A DNA stretch of 64,000 bases from an uncultured Acidobacteriia bacterium (GCA_903909435.1 CAIVVT010000301.1:1-64000); one strand, 5' to 3'; counted from the first letter of the stretch, positions 26,137-36,235 are shown. Numbers and translations are program-made. Notes: generated by a model not told the origin, from the sequence alone.

Positions 26137-29100
26137 TCAAGTCCCGCTTCCAGGTAGCGCGATCACCAGGTTCCTGGCCTTCTGGCCGCCTGCTTTGCCG
26201 CGGTTGTCCTCGTCTGCGAACGCGATGCCCGCAGTGCCGTCATTGGAACCGTTCGTCGCCGGCAACTCCAGGGTAGTCACAGCACCGCCATTCTGCGTGA
26301 ATGTCAAACGAGCGCCATCGAGCCAGATCTGCAATGACGCCCCCCGAGCGACCGTCTCCAACTTGTGGAATACGGCCGCATTGAAAGAGGTGGGGATTCC
26401 GGTGGTGGCGATCACCGCATTGGGGTTGAGACCTCGCAGCCGGACCTCGCCCGTACTGGTCAAAGCCACCCAGTAGCCCGCCGAGGCGCCTCCGATGATT
26501 CCGTCCCCCGGGGCTGCCGCGCGGCTACGGAAATACGGGCCGGCCTGTACTACTCCCGCCGAGCTTGCGGGTACCAGCAGATCGACGCGCATGTAGAGGT
26601 CCTGCAGCAGAGTCTCGCCGCGTCCGCCACAGGCACTCGTGAGGGTCAACTGGACGCCGGCATAATCCAGGGTGTTATTCTGCAACACTCCGGATGCGAT
26701 GCTCACCCCGGTGAGGGAGTTGATCGGGAGGTAGTATTGCGATCCGAGGCCGCCCAAGGAGAGGTCGGCGGCCCCCAGTGCGCAGCCGCCCGCATCCGCA
26801 CGGTTGAAGCTGTCGGAAAGCACTACCGCCCCGGGGGCCGGGCTCGCTCCGGCGACACCCGTTCCGCTCAAAGTCACGATCGCCGGCGACGCCGTATCGT
26901 TACTGGCGATGGTGAGCGCTCCGCTATCGGGCTCAGCCGACGTTGGCGCGTAGCGGACCGTGATGGGCAAGCTGCCGCCAGGCTGCAGCGTGAAGGAGGA
27001 CAGGGGCGGGACGAGGCTGAATCCGTTACCGGAAATAGCCGCCGAATTCACCTCCAGCGCGGCGGTGCCAGAGTTGGTGATGGTCAGGGCAAGATCCGCG
27101 CTTTGGCCCACGGTCACGTTGCCGAAGGCGAGAGAGTTGGTGGACGGGCTGAGCTGCGGAGCGGCGACGACCGCACTTCGGACCGCCAGGCTGACGGCTG
27201 GGCTGGCGCCACCGGGGAATTGAATCGCAAGCGGCAGGCTCGATCCGGCCGGCAGGGTCGAGGGAAGCTGAAACCGGATCTGGACCAGTCCGGCGGAGCC
27301 CGGCGCCAGTCCGGCGAACAACACGGTGGCGGGCGCGCCGCCCACGGTTACGGTGAGGGGATTCACCGCGGTTGCGGGCGGAGCAGAGAGAGCCGCCGCG
27401 CCAGTGGCCGGTGGGTTGTTCAGTTTGCCGATGCCGGTACCGTAGAGCACCAGGACTTCTCCGGGCGCGGCCGGGTTGGCCGTGCTGACCAACTGGTTCC
27501 TGGCGGAGTGGAACACCTCGGGCTCGATGGCGGTGAAGTTGTGAGCGTGCGCGAACACTCCCACCGCGTAGTCCGCCAGCGCCATATCGACGGCTAATCC
27601 CGGCGCGCCGCCGCTGGTTACCACCACGCTGGCCGAACTCCCGGCAGGAACCTCGTACGGCACCTGGAAGTAGAGCTGAGTGGGGGAGACGTAGTAGAGG
27701 GGCGCGGCCACGCCGCCCACTTTGACAGACGTTCCACCGAGGCTGGTTTTCCAGGGCAGGCTGGCTGCCTGCACGACGGCCGGGGCCAGACCAGCGCCCT
27801 GGATCACGCCCAACGAACCGCGCGCCAAGATGTTGGTGAGGCTGGCCGCATTCAGGATGCCGCCAGCCTGAACCGCCGGCGGATTGCCGCCGTTGGCGGG
27901 GGTTGCCTTGCCGGTGAGGTTCAGCGTCACGACGGGCGTGGAGGGATCGTCGGTGCCAACCGTCAAAACACCGGTGAATGAACCGGCCGCCGCGGGGGAA
28001 AACCGGACTACGACGGACTGCGAGCCGGACGGGTTGAGCGCGAAGCCGGAGGTGGATGGCAAGAGGAAGCCCGCCCCGCTGACGGCCACCGACTTGACGT
28101 TGAGTACGGTCTGTCCCGAATTGCGCACGTTGACGGACTGGTCGGCCGTTTTGCCGGCGACCAGCGAGCCGAAATCCAACTTGGCGGGAGTGACCTGAAC
28201 GCTGGCTTCGGGCGCGCTGGTGCCGGTGCCATTGAGCGCGACCGGCGGAATGACCGGGCCGGTGCCGGCGGTGACGGTCAAATGGCCGGACTGCGGACCG
28301 GCGGCCGACGGTGAAAAGACCAGGGCCACGGGGTAGGTGGAGCCGGGCGCTAGCACCAACGGCAGCGAGACGGGCTGGAAAGCGAAGGCCGGTGAATCGA
28401 CGCTCAGGCCAGTGACGCTGAGGTAGCCGCTGCCGGTGTTGGTGAGCGCAAGGGTGGCTGCCTGAGGCGCGCCGACGGCTGCCTTGCCGAAATCGATGGC
28501 GTCGGGCAATGGCCCCAGAACCGGCGTCTGGTTCACGGTGATCGGGCCCACGTCGGCGCTCGAGGTGTGGATGCCATCGCTGGTAATGACGCGGAACCAC
28601 ACCTGGTTGCCGCCCTGGATAGTGGCAGCGTCGAAGGTGAACGACGGTGCGGTGAGTTCAGTGTGCAGGGGCAGCCAGGTGGAGCCGTTGTCAGGGCTGT
28701 AAAGCAGCATGTGGCTGAGCGGGTCACCGTCCGGGTCCGAGGCGGTCCACCGCAGAGTTTGCGGCACGGCTTGCCACACTGCGCCGGGCACGGGGTTCTG
28801 CCAGGAAACGACGGGCGCCGCTGCGCCGGCGGTAAGCGCGCCAAGTTCCTGACCGTTGCGCATCAGGGAGACACGATTGAGCCCGTCCGGAGCCGGAACC
28901 AGGAAGGTGAACGAATCCTGCGTGAGATCGGCCCCATTGATGGCGTCGTGGAAGTTGAGGTCGAAACAGTAATTGGTGGGCGGGCCCGACGAAACACTGA
29001 AGACCAGGCAGTGGTTTCCCGTGGGGTTGGACGGCACCAGCGGCAGGGTGGTGGCGGGCAAGCTGTAGACCGGCTGCCATTGCACCTGCGTGCCCTCCTT

Positions 29101-31068
29101 CGACACCGAGCCTCCGGCGAGCAGGACCTTGACTCCGCCCGTGGTACTTTGCGCGCGGCGGCGAAGAGAGGCGGGTTGGTTCTCGTTCACCGTCATCCCG
29201 CCAAAGGGCCCGTAGCTATCCGTCGGGGTCTTCATATTGGCGTGGAACAGGTAGTCGAAAGTCCAGGCAGAAGGAAACTGCTGCCGCTCAAAGCAGTAGG
29301 ACATGATATCGGAGCCGATGGCCGGTCCGAGGCCATGCCCGATGCTGCCCCCGCCGCCACGCTTGAACCAATCCCAAACGAAACCGTGCAGATCAATATC
29401 CTGGTAGGGCCAGGTCGTTGTGGGATCGTCCTTGGATGTATCGCAGGGAACCTGGGTGTGGCGCGCGGTGTGGCGTAAATTCAGGTTGTGGCCCATTTCG
29501 TGAGCCAGCGTCTCGCTGGTGGGCTTGGAAACGTTGGCAAAGGCCACGACGACGCGGCCGTACCCACCCTTGTAATAAGGAGCGTCGGCTTGGGCGGCCA
29601 CGCCCGGCGGCCCGGCCGGAGCCCACATCACCAATTGGTCCATGTTCTCCAAACCAAGGCCCAGGTAAAGCATGATGAAGGCCCGTCGCACGCGGGCCAT
29701 GAGTTTGTCGAGCTCATCGTCGTTGTCAAGCGACACCTTGAGCGCCCCCAGGTCGAGGTAAAAGGCTCCGACCGGGAGCGGCCGGTAGATCAATCCACCC
29801 TCGGGAACGGGAAGCAGCTGGCGCAGGGTGCTGTCGGCGGCCGGGTAGAAGTGGTTGTCCGGGCAGGCTTCCGGCGGGGCAGGTGCGGTGGGGCTAGCGA
29901 AGCAGACCGGCCAGTAGTAGACCGTGAGCGGTGTGGGCCACCTGGCCGGAGCGGCGAAGGTTGCGTCGATGGAAGTGGTGTGGCTGGCGCCGCTGCTCGG
30001 AGTGCCGGGCTGCGGAGTCACCTCGATCGCAAAAGTGATCTTACCGGCTTGGGTCCACTCCAGCGGAAGAGTGAAGTTGAGTGTTGAGAGCTCGTCCGGA
30101 TCGTCATAGGTCGCGCTGTTACTGAGCGTGGAGTTCTTCCACCAGTGCGGATCCTGGGCGAGCGGGGAACCCGCCAGTTCGTGGCCATTGATATAAGCGT
30201 GCAGAACGGCCTGGAAGTTCTCCGCCGGATCCGTACCCGAGACCGGGATGGCCCAGCCGCGCACAACTGTGCGCTTACCGGCGACCAGGGGCACGGCGTT
30301 GACGCTATTCTGGACCGTCTGGGTGACGCGGATGACTTTGACGGTGACGTCGGGAAAGTTCTGAATCACGGGCATGTAGAGCGCAGCCGTGTTCAACGTC
30401 ATCCACACGGTGTGCCCACCAGCGAGACCGTTGACATCGATATTGATGTTCCAGCCCGTGGTGACGCCCTGGCCGAGGGTATACACGCCGGTCGTTTTGT
30501 CGAAGCCCGTGTAATTGAAGGACAGGCTGGAATCCGGGCAGTCGCCGGAGTCCCACTGGAAACTGACTGTCGGGCTGCTGTTGATTGGCGTCCTGCTCTC
30601 CGCGCCGCACATGGCCGTGTCGTAGCCGCTGCCACTGCTGATCTTCAAGCTGGTGCCTGCGGCGGGAGTGTTCACGGTCACGCTGCCTTGAATCACGATC
30701 CGCATGTTGGGCGGCTGGACCAGCGGGTACAGGTTGCCCGTGCAGCACCCGGAATCGATGTTGACCTTCCCCTGGATGTTCGGCGGAAGACTCTGGTAGG
30801 AGACCGAGTTGAGATTGATCGTTACCCCCTGGTCGGGAAACGCGAAACTCCGCAGCGTCTGGCCGCTAAACGGGTCCAGGAGTGTAGTCGAGCCGAAGGG
30901 GACAACATAATTTGGCGGCCAGGTGAATTTGGTCGTTTCCTCATCCCTGAACGCATAGACCTGGCCGGAGTGTTTCGTGAAACCCAATGTGGCTTGGTCG
31001 CCCGGTTTGTACTGTCCGAACAGCGCTACCGTCGTGAATGACAGCAGGACAACGCGCTTCAGATTCAT
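26137..31068 (-). CDS. Giant secreted putative zinc metalloprotease with HYDIN-like and Solibacter-type domains
   Basis: 1643 residues. A signal peptide (MNLKRVVLLSFTTVALFGQ) precedes a long N-terminal part. The zinc site HEMGHNLNLRH (about 523-533) fits the HExxHxxxxxH metzincin/M66-like pattern. Then come an Ig-like region, HYDIN/ASPM-like beta domains (IDFGKAAVGAPQAATLALTN near 855; LDFGSLVAGKTADQSVNVRN near 970; LAFGNVTVGQSADLALTITN near 1315), a TIGR03437-type Solibacter domain (about 1069-1297) and a C-terminal concanavalin-like domain (about 1406-1640). Two ATGs are 6 bases apart. GGAG directly abuts the first (31074) but is correctly spaced for the second (31068), which is chosen. Protein degradation or adhesion outside the cell is likely; the substrate is unknown. 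Confidence 0.85.
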   Translation of the reverse strand: MNLKRVVLLSFTTVALFGQYKPGDQATLGFTKHSGQVYAFRDEETTKFTWPPNYVVPFGSTTLLDPFSGQTLRSFAFPDQGVTINLNSVSYQSLPPNIQGKVNIDSGCCTGNLYPLVQPPNMRIVIQGSVTVNTPAAGTSLKISSGSGYDTAMCGAESRTPINSSPTVSFQWDSGDCPDSSLSFNYTGFDKTTGVYTLGQGVTTGWNINIDVNGLAGGHTVWMTLNTAALYMPVIQNFPDVTVKVIRVTQTVQNSVNAVPLVAGKRTVVRGWAIPVSGTDPAENFQAVLHAYINGHELAGSPLAQDPHWWKNSTLSNSATYDDPDELSTLNFTLPLEWTQAGKITFAIEVTPQPGTPSSGASHTTSIDATFAAPARWPTPLTVYYWPVCFASPTAPAPPEACPDNHFYPAADSTLRQLLPVPEGGLIYRPLPVGAFYLDLGALKVSLDNDDELDKLMARVRRAFIMLYLGLGLENMDQLVMWAPAGPPGVAAQADAPYYKGGYGRVVVAFANVSKPTSETLAHEMGHNLNLRHTARHTQVPCDTSKDDPTTTWPYQDIDLHGFVWDWFKRGGGGSIGHGLGPAIGSDIMSYCFERQQFPSAWTFDYLFHANMKTPTDSYGPFGGMTVNENQPASLRRRAQSTTGGVKVLLAGGSVSKEGTQVQWQPVYSLPATTLPLVPSNPTGNHCLVFSVSSGPPTNYCFDLNFHDAINGADLTQDSFTFLVPAPDGLNRVSLMRNGQELGALTAGAAAPVVSWQNPVPGAVWQAVPQTLRWTASDPDGDPLSHMLLYSPDNGSTWLPLHTELTAPSFTFDAATIQGGNQVWFRVITSDGIHTSSADVGPITVNQTPVLGPLPDAIDFGKAAVGAPQAATLALTNTGSGYLSVTGLSVDSPAFAFQPVSLPLVLAPGSTYPVALVFSPSAAGPQSGHLTVTAGTGPVIPPVALNGTGTSAPEASVQVTPAKLDFGSLVAGKTADQSVNVRNSGQTVLNVKSVAVSGAGFLLPSTSGFALNPSGSQSVVVRFSPAAAGSFTGVLTVGTDDPSTPVVTLNLTGKATPANGGNPPAVQAGGILNAASLTNILARGSLGVIQGAGLAPAVVQAASLPWKTSLGGTSVKVGGVAAPLYYVSPTQLYFQVPYEVPAGSSASVVVTSGGAPGLAVDMALADYAVGVFAHAHNFTAIEPEVFHSARNQLVSTANPAAPGEVLVLYGTGIGKLNNPPATGAAALSAPPATAVNPLTVTVGGAPATVLFAGLAPGSAGLVQIRFQLPSTLPAGSSLPLAIQFPGGASPAVSLAVRSAVVAAPQLSPSTNSLAFGNVTVGQSADLALTITNSGTAALEVNSAAISGNGFSLVPPLSSFTLQPGGSLPITVRYAPTSAEPDSGALTIASNDTASPAIVTLSGTGVAGASPAPGAVVLSDSFNRADAGGCALGAADLSLGGLGSQYYLPINSLTGVSIASGVLQNNTLDYAGVQLTLTSACGGRGETLLQDLYMRVDLLVPASSAGVVQAGPYFRSRAAAPGDGIIGGASAGYWVALTSTGEVRLRGLNPNAVIATTGIPTSFNAAVFHKLETVARGASLQIWLDGARLTFTQNGGAVTTLELPATNGSNDGTAGIAFADEDNRGKAGGQKARNLVIALPGSGT

Positions 31069-31822
31069 ATGCATCTCCGGTTATGTTGAGTCGGCCATAA
31101 CCTGATTCCCGTGTTTCGAGAAACCAAGGAATCCAGCCGCATCCCGCCAGATTCCAGAGCGAGAGTGGCGCCAGCGGCCACCAGCGGGGCGAGTGTGGAT
31201 AGTACTAGCGTGATCGTCCGGGCGGTCAGCGGTCTGGGGGGGCAATTGGGCAAAAGCAGCGGCGGATTTGCTCTCAGCATCGAATCCCTCCAAACTTCAC
31301 GCGCAAAGCGAATCAAATTCAATAGTCGTCGCGATGGTGCAATGCAGTTCTTCGGCTCTGATTATCTGTTAGCCTTATTTGCCTGTCCAGCCTAAAAAGC
31401 AGTTCGATTCTCCAGGCGCGGCCGGGGGGGGCGGTCTGCCGCTTGCAGGAGCTACGACGCGAACGGTTGTGAGGACGCACAAAGGCAATCCAGCGAAGAC
31501 CCTGGTTCAGCCTGCGCCTTCCGCCGCGGCGCTTTCTGCGAAGAGGACAAAGCCTATTGGTGGATTCGCTTAGGCAGACGGAGTTTTGCCCCGCATAACT
31601 TCGGTTCCATAGTCAGGTACCGAATTAGATTGTAGAGCCGCTAACTACAGGCAGACCGCACTCCAAGCCCTGCTACAGAGGCCCGGCATGGCCTGCGCTG
31701 GAACGGGCGGCACGAGTGTGAAGGCCGATGCTGTGGGATCGCGGGCCATTTTGGCGCAGCCGTAGTACTTTTCCGAGTTGATTCGCCTGATGAGGCCGGG
31801 ATAAGTTGCCGATAAGACGATC
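31069..31822. other. Intergenic stretch without a convincing gene
   Basis: About 750 bases upstream of the giant metalloprotease-like gene. It should hold that gene's promoter, but I see no clear -35/-10 pair. Short frames exist on both strands (for example 31379-31573 plus and 31645-31947 minus) without ribosome sites, family resemblance or domain patterns. The sequence is less GC-biased than the coding regions around it and may contain decayed coding sequence. Confidence 0.45.
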
Positions 31823-32095
31823 ATGACCAGTTGGGTCATTGCCATTGGCTTTTCCACTCTCATCGTTGCTTGCGTCCAGCTCAGTTCCAACCTGTGGCGC
31901 AAGCACAAGGCGAGGCTATGCGAAGAAGAGCAGAGCTGGCATGACACTCAGATCGCGCGGCTGAAATCCCTCGAGTACCTGCTGAAAACGCAGTATCCTG
32001 CGCCCACCGGCTACCCGGAGTTGCCGAAGGTCAGACTGGCAGGACTGCTTCCCCCGCCGGGTGTTCCCTATGGATCCTGGCACCAAGCCGAATGA
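31823..32095 (+). CDS. Possible small membrane-anchored protein
   Basis: 90 residues, no family recognised. An N-terminal membrane helix (WVIAIGFSTLIVACVQLSS) is followed by a basic stretch (NLWRKHKARL) and a charged amphipathic helix (EEEQSWHDTQIARLKSLEYL), ending in a Pro/Gly-rich tail. This is the layout of a small inner-membrane protein with a cytoplasmic helix, and it is more protein-like than the other short frames here. The ribosome site is weak and an overlapping minus-strand frame exists, so it may not be translated. It sits alone upstream of the GH95 gene with 187 bases between. Confidence 0.4.
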   Translation: MTSWVIAIGFSTLIVACVQLSSNLWRKHKARLCEEEQSWHDTQIARLKSLEYLLKTQYPAPTGYPELPKVRLAGLLPPPGVPYGSWHQAE

Positions 32096-32282
32096 TGGAT
32101 GCAGCGGCATGACATGCCGGGGACGAACCGCGTTTCAATATCCCGATGACGGAAAGGGCTGGGCTCTGCGCGAGCGGCGCGCTGGACGACCGCTGCAGAC
32201 GGCACTCCTGGTGGAGCACGACGGCAAGTGCAATGAGCATCTTTCCGCGGCGGGAACATCCTGAGGGTTGCCGTCAACAGAT

Positions 32283-34697
32283 ATGCTGCTAGGGATGAGA
32301 TGCAGCAAAGCGTGTGCTTGTGCGGGGCTAGTGGCTGTGATGGCGTTCGCCGGCGATGGCGCAGGCCAGGACCTGGCGCTGTGGTACCGGCAGCCCGCGG
32401 TGAAGTGGACCGAGGCCCTGCCGGTCGGCAATGGGCATATGGGGGCGATGGTGTTCGGCGGAACGCGCTCGGAGCGCATTCAGTTCAACGAACACACCGT
32501 GTGGACGGGCGAGCCGCACGACTACGCGCACCCCGGGGCGGTTAAGCATCTCGCTGAGATCCGCGGCCTGCTGTTCGCAGGCAAGCAAAAAGAGGCGGAA
32601 GAACTCGCTGGGCGCGAGTTCATGTCGATTCCCCTGGGCCAGAAGACGTATCAGTCGTTCGGCGACCTGATGATCGAGACGCCGGGGCTTGACGAGACGG
32701 CGGTGACCGGCTACCGGCGGAGCCTCGACCTGCATACGGCGACCGCGCGAACCGAGTTCACGGCGGGCGGCGTGAAATACGTGCGAGAGGTCTTTGCGAG
32801 CTATCCGGCGCAGGCAATCGTGGTGCGTCTGACGGCGGACAGGAAGGGCGCGCTGGCCTTTCAGGCGGGGCTGAAGAGCGCGCACGCGGATGCGACCGTC
32901 GAGGCAATCTCGGATTCAGAAATGAGGCTGACGGGGCGGGTGGCGAAGTCGGCGATTCGCTTCGAGGCGCGCGCGAGCGTGACAGTACAGGGCGGGACGC
33001 AGACACACGAGAACGGCAAGCTGACTGTCCGCGGAGCCGACTCCGCGACGATCGTGCTCGCCGGGGCCACGAACTTCGTGAATTGGAAGGACGTCTCGGG
33101 CGATCCGGAGAAGCGCGTGGCGGCGATCCTGCGGCCACTGCGAAACGCACGCTTCGAAGCCCTGCTGGCGGCACATGTTGCCGACCACCAGAGGCTCTTC
33201 GAGCGGGTGTCGCTGGAGCTTGGAGCCGGCGGCGCAGCGAGCGTGCCAACAGACGAGCGGATTCAGCGGTTCGCGGCGCATGGAGATCCGGAGTTGGTGG
33301 CGCTGCTGTTCCAGTACGGGCGGTACCTGCTGATCGCGTCGAGCCGTCCTGGCGGTCAACCAGCGAACCTGCAGGGGATCTGGAACGACTCAAACGAACC
33401 CGCGTGGGACAGCAAGTACACGGTGAATATCAACACCGAGATGAACTACTGGCCAGCGGAGGTGGCGAACGTGCCGGAGTGCACAGCGCCGCTATTCGCC
33501 GCGCTGGCCGAGGTGGCCCAGTCGGGCGCGCTCACCGCGAAAGAGCATTATGGCGCGCGCGGTTGGGTGCTGCATCACAACTTCGACCTGTGGCGCGGGA
33601 CAGCGCCGATCAATGCGTCGAACCACGGCATCTGGCAGGTGGGCGGCGCGTGGCTCTCGACGCACCTGTGGGAGCACTATCTGTACACTGGCGACCGCGA
33701 GTTTCTGCGCCAGACAGGGTATCCGCTGATGAAAGGGGCGGCGCTCTTCTTTGTCGACAGCCTGGTGCGGCATCCGGAGAAGGGTTGGCTGGTCACGGGG
33801 CCGAGCAACTCGCCCGAGCAGGGAGGGCTGGTGATGGGTCCGACCATGGACCATCAGATCGTACGCGTGTTGTTCGGCGACGTGATTGCGGCAAGCCGGA
33901 CGCTGGGCGTGGACGCGGACTTGAGAAAGCAACTGGAGGAAATGCGTGGGCGCATCGCACCGGATCAGATCGGCAAGTACGGACAGTTGCAGGAGTGGAT
34001 CGAGGACAAGGACGATCCGGCGAACAAGCACAGGCACGTGTCCCACCTGTGGGGGGTATTTCCCGGCAGTGAAATCACGCCAGCCGGAACGCCGGAGTTG
34101 TTCGCAGCAGCGCGTAAGTCGCTGGAGTTCCGCGGCGACGCGGCGACAGGGTGGTCGATGGGATGGAAGATCAACTTGTGGGCGCGCTTCCTGGACGGGG
34201 ACCACGCTTACCTCATCCTGAAGAACCTGATCCAGCCGGCGTCACACCGGTCCGCGTCCAACGGCCAGGTGTCGTACATAGGCGAGGGTGCGGGGCTGTA
34301 CGACAATCTGTTCGATGCGCATCCGCCATTCCAGATCGACGGCAATTTCGGCGCGACGTCAGGCATCGCACAGATGCTGTTGCAGAGTACCGACCCGGCA
34401 GGCACGCCCACCAGCGAGACACCGGCGCAGAGGGGCGATGAGAGCATCGTTACACTGCTGCCCGCGCTGCCCGCAGCGTTTCCTAGTGGAGCGGTGAGGG
34501 GCCTGCGCGCACCGGGCGGTCTCGAGTTGAGCCTGGCGTGGAAGGGCGGAGCACTCTCCAATGCTTCAGTGCACGCGAGCTTCCCGCGGACGGTGACGGT
34601 CCGATACGCGGGGAAGGCGATCAACCGGCGGCTGAAGACCGGAGAGACATTGCGGATTGACGGGCAGCTACGGCAAGTCTCCGCGCCAGTCCGCTGA
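32283..34697 (+). CDS. Secreted GH95 alpha-L-fucosidase/galactosidase
   Basis: 804 residues. A signal peptide (about [20 protein letters not shown]) precedes the GH95 N-terminal beta domain: [20 protein letters not shown] and [19 protein letters not shown]. The (alpha/alpha)6 barrel has [19 protein letters not shown], which carries the paired Asn of the family, then [10 protein letters not shown] with the proposed acid Glu and [12 protein letters not shown] with the Asp. GH95 enzymes cleave alpha-1,2-L-fucosyl or alpha-L-galactosyl residues, for example from xyloglucan. The frame opens at a TTG at 32268; ATG at 32283 or 32295 is more likely, and neither has a well-spaced ribosome site. It is convergent with the RidA-like gene, with a hairpin between. 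Confidence 0.9.
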   Translation: MLLGMRCSKACACAGLVAVMAFAGDGAGQDLALWYRQPAVKWTEALPVGNGHMGAMVFGGTRSERIQFNEHTVWTGEPHDYAHPGAVKHLAEIRGLLFAGKQKEAEELAGREFMSIPLGQKTYQSFGDLMIETPGLDETAVTGYRRSLDLHTATARTEFTAGGVKYVREVFASYPAQAIVVRLTADRKGALAFQAGLKSAHADATVEAISDSEMRLTGRVAKSAIRFEARASVTVQGGTQTHENGKLTVRGADSATIVLAGATNFVNWKDVSGDPEKRVAAILRPLRNARFEALLAAHVADHQRLFERVSLELGAGGAASVPTDERIQRFAAHGDPELVALLFQYGRYLLIASSRPGGQPANLQGIWNDSNEPAWDSKYTVNINTEMNYWPAEVANVPECTAPLFAALAEVAQSGALTAKEHYGARGWVLHHNFDLWRGTAPINASNHGIWQVGGAWLSTHLWEHYLYTGDREFLRQTGYPLMKGAALFFVDSLVRHPEKGWLVTGPSNSPEQGGLVMGPTMDHQIVRVLFGDVIAASRTLGVDADLRKQLEEMRGRIAPDQIGKYGQLQEWIEDKDDPANKHRHVSHLWGVFPGSEITPAGTPELFAAARKSLEFRGDAATGWSMGWKINLWARFLDGDHAYLILKNLIQPASHRSASNGQVSYIGEGAGLYDNLFDAHPPFQIDGNFGATSGIAQMLLQSTDPAGTPTSETPAQRGDESIVTLLPALPAAFPSGAVRGLRAPGGLELSLAWKGGALSNASVHASFPRTVTVRYAGKAINRRLKTGETLRIDGQLRQVSAPVR

Positions 34698-34737
34698 GGG
34701 CGATGCCTGCTGGCAAGCCGCTATCGAGGTAGGCCAT

Positions 34738-34759
34738 GCGGCTGCACTTGCGCAGCCGC
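34738..34759. terminator. Hairpin between convergent genes, probable bidirectional terminator
   Basis: GCGGCTGC, a 6-base loop (ACTTGC), then GCAGCCGC: an exact 8-bp GC-rich stem between the GH95 stop (34697) and the stop of the triple-RidA gene (34761). CTATTTC follows on the plus side. The T-tract is weak, so its efficiency is uncertain, but position between convergent genes favours a terminator. Confidence 0.5.
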
Positions 34760-34760
34760 C

Positions 34761-35993
34761 CTATTTCACGGCGATCAGGGAAATCTGCTCGATGGCCGGA
34801 TAGATGCCCTCGGCGTGCTGCTGACTGCGGTCGACAGAAGCGATCTGCTGGATGGTGGTGCGAGTCGGGGCAACGCCGCCGAAGAACAGCGCGTAGATCT
34901 TGTTCATGCGCTGGAACTCGCTCATGTCATCGAGGTAGACATTGGTAGCTACGATCTGGCTGAAGTCCAGGCCGGCTTCCTCCAGACCGTCCAGCAGATT
35001 GCGCATGGTCTGGCGGAGTTGTTGTTCCATGGTCTCGACGACAACGCCTTGGTTGGGACCGGGGATGAAGGCGCTTTTCGCGGAGCAGAAGAGCGTATCT
35101 CCAGCGAAGACACAGGGGCTCGCCGTGGGGCTGGGCCGCATGTTCTTGGGGCGAACGGCCCGTCGCGCCGTGAGGTCGCGGACGGCAACGCCGGTGAACT
35201 CGACGCGCGCGTCCCTGGGAAGCGCGCTGACTTCGATGGTGGCGCGCGCCGGCGTATTGCCAAACTCGAACCGCTTGGCATACTCGCGGTTCATGGTATC
35301 CATGGGAACCGCAGGCGTGAGATACGGATTCACGAAGACCATGTGAGCCATGGTCAACCCGGCCGCTTTCAACACGGATTCCATTCCGTCGAGGGCCAGT
35401 ATCACCTGCTGGGCTGGGTCCGCGGGAACCGTCCACGTCGCGAAATCGAACCCGCGCATCCCGGATATGTAGAGACGGTCTTTCGTGAGTACACCGGGGG
35501 ACGCCGGTTCCTCGGGATCGAAGCCCGGCACGCGCAATACTTTCTTGTCCGCGAGGTTTCGCACCGCGACCGCGTTGATCTCTACCGGCGTACCAGGAAG
35601 CTTCGCCACTCCGAGCACGGCTCTGGCGGGAGGCGCCTTAGAGAAGTAGCTCCCATAGACGCGGTTCAGCTCAGCGATGTTGGCCATGTCTTCGAGATAG
35701 ACCTGCGTGTAGACAACATGATCCATCGTCGAGCCGGCGGCCTCGACAATCGCTTTGAGGTTCTCAAGCATCTGCCTGGCCTGGCCCTCAAACGTGGGGG
35801 GCAGGCGGCCATCCGCGGCTTTAGCTCCTTGTCCGGATACGTAGAGGTAGTCGCCCGCCAGTACACCGGGCGTGTAGGGCCCGGCCAGAGGCGGTCCGGA
35901 CTTGGGCACCACCGGGACGATATCGGCGGCAGCCAGCGACGCAGCCAGCGACGCAGCCAGCGTCAGCACGGGAAGGACAGGGTAGATCCGCAC
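34761..35993 (-). CDS. Secreted protein of three tandem RidA (YjgF/UK114) domains
   Basis: 410 residues. The GTG start at 35993 has AAGGAG 7 bases upstream. A signal peptide (VLTLAASLAASLAAADI) is followed by three RidA-like domains, about 30-155, 160-280 and 285-410. Each keeps the arginine of the RidA active site (PARAVLGVAKLP; PARATIEVSALP; TRTTIQQIAS) and the acidic residue before the last strand (VEINAVAV; VEFTGVAV; IEQISLIAV). Ordinary RidA is a cytoplasmic homotrimer of about 130 residues that deaminates reactive enamines or imines made by PLP enzymes. Here one exported chain may fold as a pseudo-trimer. The periplasmic substrate is unknown. It lies divergent from the tetR efflux operon. 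Confidence 0.88.
   Translation of the reverse strand: MRIYPVLPVLTLAASLAASLAAADIVPVVPKSGPPLAGPYTPGVLAGDYLYVSGQGAKAADGRLPPTFEGQARQMLENLKAIVEAAGSTMDHVVYTQVYLEDMANIAELNRVYGSYFSKAPPARAVLGVAKLPGTPVEINAVAVRNLADKKVLRVPGFDPEEPASPGVLTKDRLYISGMRGFDFATWTVPADPAQQVILALDGMESVLKAAGLTMAHMVFVNPYLTPAVPMDTMNREYAKRFEFGNTPARATIEVSALPRDARVEFTGVAVRDLTARRAVRPKNMRPSPTASPCVFAGDTLFCSAKSAFIPGPNQGVVVETMEQQLRQTMRNLLDGLEEAGLDFSQIVATNVYLDDMSEFQRMNKIYALFFGGVAPTRTTIQQIASVDRSQQHAEGIYPAIEQISLIAVK
35929..35962. repeat. 12-bp tandem repeat inside a signal-peptide coding region
   Basis: The unit GCAGCCAGCGAC occurs twice in full and once in part (about 2.8 copies), in frame within the signal peptide of the triple-RidA protein. It encodes the repeated SLAA segment of the hydrophobic core. 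Gain or loss of a unit would lengthen or shorten the core by four residues without a frameshift. Confidence 0.85.
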
Positions 35994-36193
35994 ACTGAGT
36001 CTCCTTGGTCGGTTACCTGCTCATTGTTCCAAACAGAGATCACAAGCGCACGCCCCAGGCCACGCGTTTCCAACGGCAGCCGACTTCAGAGTTGCCAAGG
36101 GTGCCAGACCCCTGACCGGGTGGAGCGTAGCTCAACATTCCCCGGCCCGGCGAAGGTCCATTTGTTACATTTCCCAGCTTGCGCAGGCATACT

Positions 36194-36235
36194 AGTGAGT
36201 GCTAACTTAGTGCTTGCTATGTTAGCAAACGCTAA
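36194..36235. promoter_or_regulatory. Probable TetR operator overlapping the tetR start
   Basis: AGTGAGTGCTAACT (36194-36207) is a near-palindrome with AGT.AG..CT.ACT symmetry, a form often bound by TetR repressors of efflux systems. TTAGC-AAAC-GCTAA (36222-36235) is a second exact inverted repeat, and TGCTAAC (36200-36206) pairs with GTTAGCA (36221-36227). The cluster spans the tetR ATG at 36219, so binding would block transcription or early translation of the efflux operon and may also affect the divergent RidA gene. Assignment to this regulator is inference from position. Confidence 0.6.
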
